DNA of 8,066 nt, taken from Victivallaceae bacterium. GTDB lineage: Bacteria > Verrucomicrobiota > Lentisphaeria > Victivallales > Victivallaceae. Of this stretch, positions 1 through 6,892 are shown one piece after another. Where the stretch lies: the NCBI GenBank assembly GCA_028717165.1, contig JAQUOK010000114.1, positions 1 through 8,066 on the forward strand, written 5' to 3'. The position numbers and the translations under genes were made by a program. The notes under the pieces are model-generated. The model saw only the letters and a program-made list of their open reading frames with translations, did no database searches and was not told the origin of the DNA. How positions within the stretch are numbered: position 1 is the first letter of the stretch; each line of letters begins with the position of its first letter.

Positions 1-1
1 T

Positions 2-757
2 GAGGACAGATACATCGGAGACGACAATATTCTTTACGAATACCAAAGCGATTACGATCTGCTTCTCGTCGTGAAAGACCTCCGGAAATACGAATACAAG
101 GGTTACCGTAAGCGAATCAAAAGAAAAGCCCTTATGGCGGCGGACTGTGATACCCGGTTGAGTATCATTATGCATAGCATCGATGAAGTCAAGGCGGCGA
201 TAAAACGCGGAAATTATTTCTTCTGCGACATAAAAAAAGAGGGAATATTACTGCATTCATCCGGGCGCTTCCGGCTTCCGGCAGTGAAGGAACTCGACAT
301 GAAACAGCGTCTGGATAATGCCAGAAGAGATTTCAGCAACTGGTTTGAAAGCGCAAATGAATTTCTCGATACAACTTTTGACGATATAAAAAAGAAAAGA
401 TATAAAAAAGCCGCTTTTGAGCTTCATCAGGCAACGGAACGTTTTTATCATACGGTTCTGCTGGTATTTACCGGTTACAAGCCGAAACTTCATGACCTCG
501 AAGAATTAGGAGTAAAAGTCAATCATCTCAGTCTCGAATTCAAGGGAATTTTCCCGCAGAACACTGATGAGGAAAAACGGCTTTTCAAACTGTTAAGAAG
601 CGCCTATGTCGGAGCCAGATACGATATGAACTACAAAATAACCCCGGATGAATTGGAATATCTTGCCGAACGGGTAAAAAAGCTCCGGGATATAAGCGAA
701 AAGGTCTGTAAAGAAGAGATAAAAAGTTTTGAAATGTGTTTGCAGTACCGCTTTTAA
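2..757 (+). CDS. Nucleotidyltransferase-HEPN domain protein, 5' partial
   Basis: This frame is open to the left edge, so the gene starts outside the window. A GTG at 71 is a poor start because it lies inside the nucleotidyltransferase fold. The 251 visible residues begin with the end of a MNT-type nucleotidyltransferase domain: SDYDLLLVV (bases 47-73) supplies the D-x-D metal-binding pair (Asp codons at 50-52 and 56-58). The upstream Gly-Ser motif must lie off the edge. After a mixed linker, roughly the last 115 residues form a helical HEPN domain (ANEFLDTTFDDIKKK, then HQATERFYHTVLLVFTGYKP, then KLHDLEEL, then ARYDMNYKI). I see no clear R-x4-6-H RNase motif in this HEPN domain. Fused proteins of this family are predicted to transfer nucleotides, and separate MNT/HEPN pairs act as toxin-antitoxin systems in which the MNT AMPylates the HEPN toxin. 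The role of the fused form is unknown. The gene looks more A-rich than the DUF58 gene after it. Confidence 0.85.
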   Translation, partial: EDRYIGDDNILYEYQSDYDLLLVVKDLRKYEYKGYRKRIKRKALMAADCDTRLSIIMHSIDEVKAAIKRGNYFFCDIKKEGILLHSSGRFRLPAVKELDMKQRLDNARRDFSNWFESANEFLDTTFDDIKKKRYKKAAFELHQATERFYHTVLLVFTGYKPKLHDLEELGVKVNHLSLEFKGIFPQNTDEEKRLFKLLRSAYVGARYDMNYKITPDELEYLAERVKKLRDISEKVCKEEIKSFEMCLQYRF

Positions 758-794
758 GCGGAATCTTTCCGGCTGTAAAGATTCAACATTCCGC
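748..794. repeat. Overlapping inverted repeats after the MNT-HEPN gene
   Basis: Three inverted repeats overlap around the MNT-HEPN stop codon. CCGCTTTTAAGCGG (748-761) is a near-perfect palindrome that contains the TAA. GAATCTTT (761-768) pairs with AAAGATTC (777-784). GCGGAAT (758-764) pairs with ATTCCGC (788-794). They share bases, so they cannot all form together. No T-tract follows, so this is not a standard intrinsic terminator. It may be a 3'-end stabiliser, a Rho-independent-like pause or a protein site. The structures are seen in the sequence; the roles are inferred. Confidence 0.45.
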
Positions 795-828
795 CTGAAA
801 ACTGGACACAAACAGGAAAAAATACAGG

Positions 829-2166
829 ATGAGCATCAGGTCATTATACGAGAAATACTGCAATAAATTCCTGGACGGGCCGGAATGGTATTATACCAGC
901 GCCCTGGAAAAACGCCCCGGCAATTACCGTTCCGTAACCGCGGCCTTCACTATCTGGGCGCTGGCCTTTTATATACGTATTTTTACGACTCCGGGACAGT
1001 TTCTGGCGCCGGTTACCTTCATCATTGTTTTCTACAGCATCCTCGCCTGGACTTCCCCCATGCGGATAATAAGTATAGTTCTGCTGGTTATTTTCCTGGT
1101 TGATTTTATTTGCGCTTTGCTTTTCCACCCCAGTCTGAAAATAACCCGGCATGTCCCGCGCCGGATCCGGGCGGGATCGAGTTTTTTCATCGATTACGAA
1201 CTTGAAAACCGGCGCCGCCTCAGCGCCTGGGATATCGAGCTCGACAATTACCGCCTGCGCCCCGGCGTGAAAATAACCGGCCATGCCGCGGCCGGAGTTG
1301 TTCCTCCCCGGCAAAAAATTGAAATAAGAGCTGAAGCTGAAGCGCTGCGCCGCGGCAAGTACGACATTTTCTCGCCGATAGCCGACTCCCGCTTTCCGCT
1401 GGGACTTTTCAAAATGAGCCTGCGCAAAAAAGGTTCCCCGGACGTCCTCCTGGTATATCCGTCTTTTCACGAACTCGTTTCCCTTGACCTGCCGGTGGCG
1501 CTGCGCTACCAGAAAGACGGGGATTCGCGGGTTTCGAAAGTCGGCGAATCCCTGGATTTTTTCGGCAACCGCGAATTCCGCGAGGATGATGACCCGCGCC
1601 ATATCGACTGGCTCGGCAGCGCCCGCGCCGGGGAACTCATAATCAAAGAGTTCCAACAGGAATACCTGAGCCGGATAGCGGTAATTGTCGATACTTACGT
1701 CCCCCCGATAAACAGTTTTCAGTTCCGTTTCCGCAAAAAACAATCTTTTGCTGAGCTGGAAGCCTCCCTGTCGCTGGCTTCCGCCCTGATCGATTACCTG
1801 ACGCGCGGCGAATATGTCGTGGATATTTTTGCTGCCGGACTCGACATTTATCATTTCAAGGCCGGGCGGCATCTGAGCTGTTTCGACGACATAATGGATA
1901 TTCTGGCCAGCCTTGAAGTAAACCATCAACTGCCGATCAGCGAACTTTCCTCAAGCGTTCTCGAAGAAATATCGAGCATCGGCAGCGCCGCAGTAATTCT
2001 GCAGGGCTGGGATAAAGAGCGGCAGAAGCTGATCTCCCGCCTGAATAATTACGGCATTGCTTCGAAAGTAATCATCATCGGAGACAGGAAAAAAATCTCA
2101 GCACCTGCCAATATCGGGGTTTTCAGCGCCGAAGACGTTCAGCAGGGAAGAGTGGTGAAATTATGA
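829..2166 (+). CDS. DUF58 domain membrane protein
   Basis: This 445-residue protein belongs to the DUF58 family. Hydrophobic segments at about residues 36-53, 57-75 and 79-98 anchor it in the inner membrane, followed by a beta-rich region (about 100-200) with the family's FPLGLF-like turn (SRFPLGLF, 187-194). The DUF58 signature lies at about 239-276: GESLDFFGNREFREDD, then DPRHIDW, then GSARAGELIIKEF. It is followed by VIVDTY, the start of the von Willebrand A-like part. DUF58 proteins usually sit beside a MoxR ATPase and a transglutaminase-like membrane protein; their biochemical role is poorly known, but envelope or complex assembly is suspected. ATG 829 has AGGA at 814-817, 11 bases away, which is long spacing. 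The gene's end overlaps the transglutaminase start by four bases (ATGA), so the two are very likely translated together. Family assignment is firm; exact function is not known. Confidence 0.92.
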   Translation: MSIRSLYEKYCNKFLDGPEWYYTSALEKRPGNYRSVTAAFTIWALAFYIRIFTTPGQFLAPVTFIIVFYSILAWTSPMRIISIVLLVIFLVDFICALLFHPSLKITRHVPRRIRAGSSFFIDYELENRRRLSAWDIELDNYRLRPGVKITGHAAAGVVPPRQKIEIRAEAEALRRGKYDIFSPIADSRFPLGLFKMSLRKKGSPDVLLVYPSFHELVSLDLPVALRYQKDGDSRVSKVGESLDFFGNREFREDDDPRHIDWLGSARAGELIIKEFQQEYLSRIAVIVDTYVPPINSFQFRFRKKQSFAELEASLSLASALIDYLTRGEYVVDIFAAGLDIYHFKAGRHLSCFDDIMDILASLEVNHQLPISELSSSVLEEISSIGSAAVILQGWDKERQKLISRLNNYGIASKVIIIGDRKKISAPANIGVFSAEDVQQGRVVKL

Positions 2167-4295
2167 CTCGGAAAAGCACAAGAAAATCTTTTACGGAAAC
2201 AATCCTGTGCGCCGGCATCATTATACCCGCCGCTTTTCTTTTTGCGGTTGCCGCCGACCTGCCGCATGTGCTGATAACCATGCTGACGGGACTGGCTTTA
2301 TCGCTGCTTTTCAGAAACGCGGTAAAACTCACCGACCGGACGGTTATCTACTCGGTCGTCGTTTCAATGGTTGCGGCCGTCCTTTTCGACTACGCTTTTC
2401 CGATGTCGGATGAACGTTTCGGATATTTAAGTTCATTTTTCCATTTGAACATCACGGTGCCGGTTCTTCTTTATCTGGCCGCAGCCTCGACGTTTTTCGG
2501 GCTCAGGAGATACTCCTACGCCATTGCCGCTTCCGCGGCTGTTGTCGCGCTCGCATTCAGCGGCAACGTCCTGCATATGCCGCCGGAAACGGAACGTTTC
2601 CTGGTTCCCGGATATTTCCTGCAGCATTTCAGGGCTCTGCATGTTTCCTGCATCTGTTTAAGCAGTTTTTTCCTGCTTCTGGCATGCCGCAATAACGTTC
2701 AGGTGGAAATCGGCCGCAAAATGCGTAAATACCGCATCCGCCGGAGACTTCTGTTCATCTGCATAGCGGTCATGATAATTCCGGCAAGTTACGGTTCCTA
2801 TCGGCTTTTCCTGTATTTTGAAGAAAGTCTGCGCGGCCTCCAGAACGCCCTGCTGAATCCGATGTTTTTCAAAAACCGGAGTTCCAGGACGGTTTTCGGC
2901 GAAAGCGCCAATCTCAACCAGGTAATCTCTCCGGAAATCATGGACAATCAGGCTCAAATCGTCATCCGCGCCCTGTCCCGGAATGAACCCGGCTACCTGC
3001 GCGGCAAAACTTATACGATCTATGCTTCGGGCCAGTGGCGGCAACCGAAAAATGTCCTTACGGTGACGATGCGGCAGCGAAACAGCAACGGCGGTGATTA
3101 CAAAACTTTTTCAATTAACCGGAAAAACAAGGCAAAAAATTCGTTTGATATTTTAATTTCCTCCAAACTTGTAAGCAAAGTCCTTTTTCTGCCGGGGAAT
3201 TTCACCCAGATCGATATTATCGCGAACAGCCTGAGATACACGGCCAACGGCAACGTCACCTTCAGCGACTGGATAACGGACGGCGGCTATACCGTTTACC
3301 GCCCGGAAAACCTTTCCGACAGCGCCTGGCCGAGACCGGAAGAGCCGAAAGCCGAGGATTATACGCAGCTGCCCGACAATCTCCGCCAGGACCTCGACCG
3401 GATTCTGGCCGCATTGCCTTCCCTGAAAAGCCCCGGACTGAAAGATCAGCGGCGCATATCGATCCTGCTCGATTATTTCCGGAGCAACTTCACTTATAAA
3501 ATCCGCAGGCAACCCGAGAATCCGGTTGATCCCGTACTCGCTTTCCTCACCGAAACCCGTGAAGGACACTGCGAACTTTACGCCACCGCCATGGTGCTGC
3601 TCCTGCGGCGGCTGGGCATCCCGGCACGTTATATTACCGGTTTCATCTGCGCGGAACGCCATCCTTCAGGCGCCTATTACGTCGCGCGGCTGGGCAACGC
3701 CCATGCCTGGGCGGAAGCGTTCGACCGGGACGGGAAACAATGGCTGACAATCGAACCGACCCCGCCGAGCGGCGCTCCGAATTACAAGCATGAATGGTCC
3801 GTCATCGAATCCTGGACGGATATTATCAATAAAACCTTACGGCAAATTCTCTCGGATATGCGGCGCGGCTATTTCGCGCGGGCAATAATCGCTTTTCTGG
3901 CTGGAATATGGGAGTTCATCGTCATAATTTTCCATAACCGCATCCGCGGCCCGCTTCTCGGACTGCTGATTATTCTCACTGCAGTTTACTATATCCGCCG
4001 CCGGCGCAGAATGAAGCGGGTAAAACATGACTTCGCCGTTCCCGATAAAATTTTTATCGATCTCGGCAATACTTACCGGAAAATCCAAAACCGCTTAAAG
4101 GACAAATATGAAATTGATCTGTCAGATTCATTGACTATATCCGATTTTATCGACGCCTTATCGGCGTCCAAAATGCCGGAAACTGAAAAAAAACGTCTGA
4201 GCGGGCTGCTGCGCGAATATGAAGCCATGCGTTACCGGAAAACTCCTCCCGCGCCTGAAATCTATATGGATTTCAAGAAACGCTTCCATCTTTAA
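2163..4295 (+). CDS. Transglutaminase-like membrane protein, TgpA (DUF3488) type
   Basis: A 710-residue polytopic membrane protein. About seven hydrophobic segments fill residues 13-212, and two more lie near 573-591 and 596-611. Between them is a large domain expected in the periplasm. It opens with YLRGKTYTIYASGQW (278-292), which matches the linker of TgpA proteins, and contains the transglutaminase core at about 433-535: EGHCELYATAMVLLLRRLGI with Cys470, then GNAHAWAEAF with His514, then WLTIEPTPP. The third catalytic position, normally Asp in a DPT motif, is Glu531. The tail (about 630-708, ending YEAMRYRKTPP) resembles DUF4129, usual in this family. TgpA is essential in Pseudomonas aeruginosa, but its substrate is unsettled; a protease, amidase or cross-linking role in the envelope is possible. 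The gene overlaps DUF58 by ATGA and shares its transcript. No clear terminator follows its TAA. Confidence 0.92.
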   Translation: MTRKSTRKSFTETILCAGIIIPAAFLFAVAADLPHVLITMLTGLALSLLFRNAVKLTDRTVIYSVVVSMVAAVLFDYAFPMSDERFGYLSSFFHLNITVPVLLYLAAASTFFGLRRYSYAIAASAAVVALAFSGNVLHMPPETERFLVPGYFLQHFRALHVSCICLSSFFLLLACRNNVQVEIGRKMRKYRIRRRLLFICIAVMIIPASYGSYRLFLYFEESLRGLQNALLNPMFFKNRSSRTVFGESANLNQVISPEIMDNQAQIVIRALSRNEPGYLRGKTYTIYASGQWRQPKNVLTVTMRQRNSNGGDYKTFSINRKNKAKNSFDILISSKLVSKVLFLPGNFTQIDIIANSLRYTANGNVTFSDWITDGGYTVYRPENLSDSAWPRPEEPKAEDYTQLPDNLRQDLDRILAALPSLKSPGLKDQRRISILLDYFRSNFTYKIRRQPENPVDPVLAFLTETREGHCELYATAMVLLLRRLGIPARYITGFICAERHPSGAYYVARLGNAHAWAEAFDRDGKQWLTIEPTPPSGAPNYKHEWSVIESWTDIINKTLRQILSDMRRGYFARAIIAFLAGIWEFIVIIFHNRIRGPLLGLLIILTAVYYIRRRRRMKRVKHDFAVPDKIFIDLGNTYRKIQNRLKDKYEIDLSDSLTISDFIDALSASKMPETEKKRLSGLLREYEAMRYRKTPPAPEIYMDFKKRFHL

Positions 4296-4311
4296 AATCT
4301 TTTCGTTTGCT

Positions 4312-4340
4312 TAAACAAATTAAAACGGCTATATTATAAT
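4312..4340 (+). promoter_or_regulatory. Sigma70-like promoter for the glycan genes
   Basis: A perfect TATAAT -10 box lies at 4335-4340, with TAAACA at 4312-4317 (four of six matches to TTGACA) and a 17-base spacer. The surrounding sequence is strongly AT-rich. It sits in the 77-base gap between the transglutaminase stop and the methyltransferase start and would give a leader of about 25 bases. A good ribosome binding site, AAAAGGA (4357-4363), lies 9 bases before ATG 4373. This suggests that the methyltransferase and GT4 genes form their own unit. Confidence 0.6.
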
Positions 4341-4372
4341 TCATTTATAGAGAAAGAAAAGGATAGTATTTC

Positions 4373-5122
4373 ATGGATTATGAAAAGGGTGCGCCATATA
4401 ACCAACTCCAGGAAAAATTTGTCCGGAAACTGAAAAAAGCTTATCATGAAAAGAATATCCTGCCCCTGCTACTGCAAAAATTTCCCCAATGCCGGGAAAT
4501 CTCAATTCTGGAATTCGGCCCCGGGCTCGGCATTCTGGGCGATCTCCTTTATGAGTACTATCCACACCTTAATTATACTATCCTGGATATTTCTCCGGAT
4601 ATATTAAACAGGAACCGCACCCGACACGCCGGCGTTCAGACCGCGCATATCTGTTCCCCTGAAGAATTATGCCGATTCCTTTCGGATAAAAAGTTTGATG
4701 CCGTCATCGCGCTCGACGTCTGGGAACATATACCTGCCGCAAACCTTAATGTCTATACCGGAGAAAGTTTGAAATGCCTGAACGACGGAGGCATATTTAT
4801 TGCGCAAGTTCCCAATTGGGCCTGTCCGTTCACACCAAATATCATTTTTGCCGGAGATATTAACCACCATAACCGTTTTAACGAAATTTCGGCCAGGCAA
4901 CTGCTGATAGAAAACGGCGCCGACAGTAAAAATATAAAAATACTTCCTTATGTTTTTCCTATAAACAATCTTTTGAATTTTTTGCGTTGGCTCATTCGTC
5001 CAGTCTGCCTGATTTTTTATAAATTCACCTTGTTTTTATTAGGTTTGCAGATACTGAAAGTCTGTACTCCCAATCTAATTATGCTGGCAGAAAAAAACGA
5101 TCACAGCAACCGGGATACATAA
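4373..5122 (+). CDS. Class I SAM-dependent methyltransferase
   Basis: A 249-residue cytoplasmic methyltransferase with a Rossmann-like SAM fold. Motif I is LEFGPGLG (46-53), binding SAM. The acidic end of strand 2 is LDIS (71-74, Asp72). Strand 4 reads FDAVIALDVWEHI (108-120), and LNDGGIFIAQVPNW (136-149) is the usual post-motif strand with its Gly-Gly turn. GDINHHNRFNEIS (161-173) corresponds to the active-site lid of Methyltransf_11/23-type enzymes. A hydrophobic stretch at 205-228 may rest on the membrane. The substrate cannot be read from sequence; next to glycosyltransferases, O-methylation of a sugar or lipid-linked glycan is a reasonable inference. The start is supported by AAAAGGA 9 bases upstream. 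Its TAA and the next ATG share a base (TAATG), so translation is probably coupled to the GT4 gene. Confidence 0.87.
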   Translation: MDYEKGAPYNQLQEKFVRKLKKAYHEKNILPLLLQKFPQCREISILEFGPGLGILGDLLYEYYPHLNYTILDISPDILNRNRTRHAGVQTAHICSPEELCRFLSDKKFDAVIALDVWEHIPAANLNVYTGESLKCLNDGGIFIAQVPNWACPFTPNIIFAGDINHHNRFNEISARQLLIENGADSKNIKILPYVFPINNLLNFLRWLIRPVCLIFYKFTLFLLGLQILKVCTPNLIMLAEKNDHSNRDT

Positions 5123-6261
5123 TGCGTATACTTTATGATCATCAGATATTCACCTATCAAAGATTCGGCGGTATTTCAAGGTACTTCGCCGAGTTAATAA
5201 AATGTCATTCGAATTTTGCCGATGCCGATTATATCCTGGGTCTCAGGGAATCCGGCAACGAATCGCTGATTAACACCGGTTTAGCCGAAAAACACCGCAT
5301 AAAAGTGCCCTCCGCCCCGGATAATCTGCTGAAATTATCCTGCCGCTACCTGAAAAACAGTTTGTATACGTACAAACTGATAAAAGAAAATAATTTCGAC
5401 ATCTTTCATCCTACGTTTTACTTTCCCGGAATGGCCAGAAAACTGCGGCGAAAACCTTTTGTCATAACTATTGTCGATATGATCCCGGAACTTTTTCCGG
5501 AACTGTATTCCGTGTCCGGACTGTACCCAAAACACATTACCCGCAACTGGATAAACGGCAAAGAGGAACTCGTAAGAAATTCCGCGGCAATCATCGCCAT
5601 ATCGGAAAAAACCCGGAATGACCTCGTTGAAATATACGGCATAAATCCCGGCAAAGTGGAAGTCATTTATCTGGGCAATTCCCTTTCCCCCGCAACCGGT
5701 ACTTCTCCCGGCCTTAAACTGCCGGCGGAATATCTTCTTTTCGTCGGCGGCAGGAGCGGCTATAAAAACTTCAACCGCTTCCTCAACGCCGCCGCGGAAA
5801 TAATGCGGGAAGACCGTGAACTGCATATGGTTTGTATCGGAGGCGGCAAATTCTCCCCGGATGAAGACGCCCGGATAAAATCCCATTCCCTGGCCGAAAG
5901 GGTAAAACAGTATAACGTCACCGACGCCGAATTATATCATGTTTACCGGAATGCGCGGGCATTTGTCTTTCCTTCCTTATACGAGGGCTTCGGCATCCCG
6001 ATAGTTGAGGCTTTTGTCGCACAGTGCCCCGTAATTCTCAGCCGCGCCAGCTGTTTTCCGGAAATAGCCGGCGGCGCCGCAGTATATTTTGACCCGGAAG
6101 ACGAAAACTCCATCAGCGGGAGCATAAGGCAGGTAATATATGATCCCGGTCTGAGAAAATCCATGCAGGCCGGAGGTTTGGAACGCAGCAAAAAGTTCGC
6201 CTGGCTGGAAACCGCCCGTAAAACAATTGCGGTTTACGATGCGGTTTTAAAAAACAACTGA
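5122..6261 (+). CDS. Family 4 glycosyltransferase (GT-B fold)
   Basis: A 379-residue glycosyltransferase of usual length for GT4. The N-terminal acceptor domain starts MRILYDHQIF and has the GGIS loop (16-19) typical of this subgroup. A link segment IIAISEKTRNDL (157-168) leads to the donor domain, which begins YLLFVGGRSGYKNF (204-217). The nucleotide-sugar site contains the E-x7-E motif, Glu288 to Glu296, in SLYEGFGIPIVEAF, followed by CFPEIAGGAAVYFDP (311-325). Such enzymes are retaining and transfer a hexose, often mannose or rhamnose, from a nucleotide donor to a lipid-linked glycan on the cytoplasmic face of the membrane. The exact sugar is unknown. Start ATG 5122 follows from the TAATG junction and from the family's usual N-terminus beginning at Met1. 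A decayed GT2 gene follows immediately. Confidence 0.92.
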   Translation: MRILYDHQIFTYQRFGGISRYFAELIKCHSNFADADYILGLRESGNESLINTGLAEKHRIKVPSAPDNLLKLSCRYLKNSLYTYKLIKENNFDIFHPTFYFPGMARKLRRKPFVITIVDMIPELFPELYSVSGLYPKHITRNWINGKEELVRNSAAIIAISEKTRNDLVEIYGINPGKVEVIYLGNSLSPATGTSPGLKLPAEYLLFVGGRSGYKNFNRFLNAAAEIMREDRELHMVCIGGGKFSPDEDARIKSHSLAERVKQYNVTDAELYHVYRNARAFVFPSLYEGFGIPIVEAFVAQCPVILSRASCFPEIAGGAAVYFDPEDENSISGSIRQVIYDPGLRKSMQAGGLERSKKFAWLETARKTIAVYDAVLKNN

Positions 6262-6702
6262 AGCGGAAAACGACAAAAAATTATACAAACCGCATCTACG
6301 CCGAAGCGCATACCGGAGACGCCGAAGCACGCCGCCGGAGAATGGATATTCATAATCGATGCGGACAAATTCCTGCCCGAGGAAACAAAAAAAATCATCC
6401 GGCAGGAACTTTGTTCCGGGAACCCGGCGGACGGCTATTCGTTGCGCTGTCCGCTCTGGAACGGGAAAAGGTATATGGCTTCAAAATGACCCCGGCATAT
6501 GAGACTGATAAAAAAATACGGGCTGTTTTCAATACCAGTAAACTTTCTCATTTTCCTGTTAGCCCCTTTCCGGCATAAAGAAGCTCTCTATAATCCGGAA
6601 GCCGTGTTTAAAACACTGGTAATGAACTGCCGATATTATTCATCTCTCGCGCTCGAATACCGGAAAATCAGGAAAGCCGCTGAACCAGCCTGTAAAAAAT
6701 AG
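6262..6702 (+). pseudogene. Decayed family 2 glycosyltransferase remnant
   Basis: This 441-base stretch carries broken pieces of a glycosyltransferase family 2 gene. In one frame (from about 6288) it reads NRIYAEAHTGDAEARR, which resembles the segment before the GT2 DxD motif. Shifted by one frame near 6330, it continues AAGEWIFIIDADKFLPEE (from 6331); the DAD at 6358-6366 would be the GT2 metal-binding motif. It then reads DGYSLRCPLWNGKRYMASK and stops at TGA 6487-6489. In the same frame after that stop, 6499-6702 encodes a hydrophobic and then basic tail (FLIFLLAPFR, then NCRYYSSLALEYRKIRK) that could be the protein's C-terminus. The N-terminal 70 or so residues and much of the middle appear to be missing. 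So there is a 5' truncation, a frameshift, a stop and probably a deletion. The 6499-6702 reading frame could instead be an independent 67-residue peptide, but no ribosome binding site supports it. Confidence 0.65.
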
Positions 6703-6710
6703 CGGCGCCG

Positions 6711-6719
6711 TGCTATATT
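6711..6719 (+). promoter_or_regulatory. Possible extended -10 promoter element
   Basis: TGCTATATT forms a TGn extended -10 with TATATT at 6714-6719. The -35 match (TGTAAA at 6691-6696) is weak, as is common for extended -10 promoters. The sequence GCTATATT also occurs at the methyltransferase promoter (4329-4336). Transcription from here would give a leader of roughly 165 bases that includes the GC-rich structured element before the SDR gene. The assignment is tentative. Confidence 0.3.
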
Positions 6720-6800
6720 CCATCAATGGCGTTCACAAATAAAGCACCCGGCATCGCTGGTAATTTTCATAAAGCGAAAAACAAGCATACAGATGAAAGT

Positions 6801-6862
6801 AAGGGGGCAGGGCCGCCGCCTGCAGAAGGCGCAGAGGTGGTTTGGGGGGCTAAGGGCCCCCC
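6801..6862. repeat. GC-rich structured intergenic element with two hairpins
   Basis: This G/C-rich block sits in AT-richer intergenic DNA before the SDR gene. Hairpin one has CGCCT (6817-6821) pairing with AGGCG (6827-6831), and an outer CCGC (6813-6816) can pair with GTGG (6837-6840), including one G-T pair. Hairpin two is GGGGGGC (6844-6850) with GCCCCCC (6856-6862) around the loop TAAGG. The first G-run, GGGGGC (6803-6808), can also pair with GCCCCC (6856-6861), so two folds compete. No T-tract follows, so it is not a plain terminator. It resembles dispersed palindromic intergenic repeats of other genomes, but only one copy is in the window. Confidence 0.5.
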
Positions 6863-6892
6863 GGAAAACACGATAATATAAAGGAATAAGGC

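Noticed and set aside
71..757. Complete MNT-HEPN gene starting at GTG 71
   Set aside because: The frame is open back to base 2 and encodes the DYD metal site of the nucleotidyltransferase, so the GTG is internal and the gene is truncated by the window.
844..1929. Long open frame of 361 codons on the - strand, antisense to the DUF58 gene
   Set aside because: It lies wholly opposite a gene with clear family motifs, its product is low in recognisable motifs, and long antisense frames are common opposite GC-rich codons. It is taken as a shadow.
3153..3662. 169-codon frame on the - strand inside the transglutaminase gene
   Set aside because: It is antisense to the conserved catalytic region and shows no family features of its own.
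6342..6578. 78-codon frame beginning MDIHNRCGQ
   Set aside because: It reads the GT2 remnant out of frame over most of its length; the neighbouring frame gives the GT2-like GEWIFIIDAD. It has no ribosome binding site.
6803..6856. G-quadruplex from G-runs at 6803, 6810, 6844 and 6854
   Set aside because: One loop would be about 31 bases and the C-run next to it pairs well in a hairpin, so duplex folding is more likely.
6872..6880. GATAATATA as a -10 box for the SDR gene
   Set aside because: It is almost on top of the ribosome binding site and has no -35 at a workable distance; the GC-rich hairpin occupies that place.
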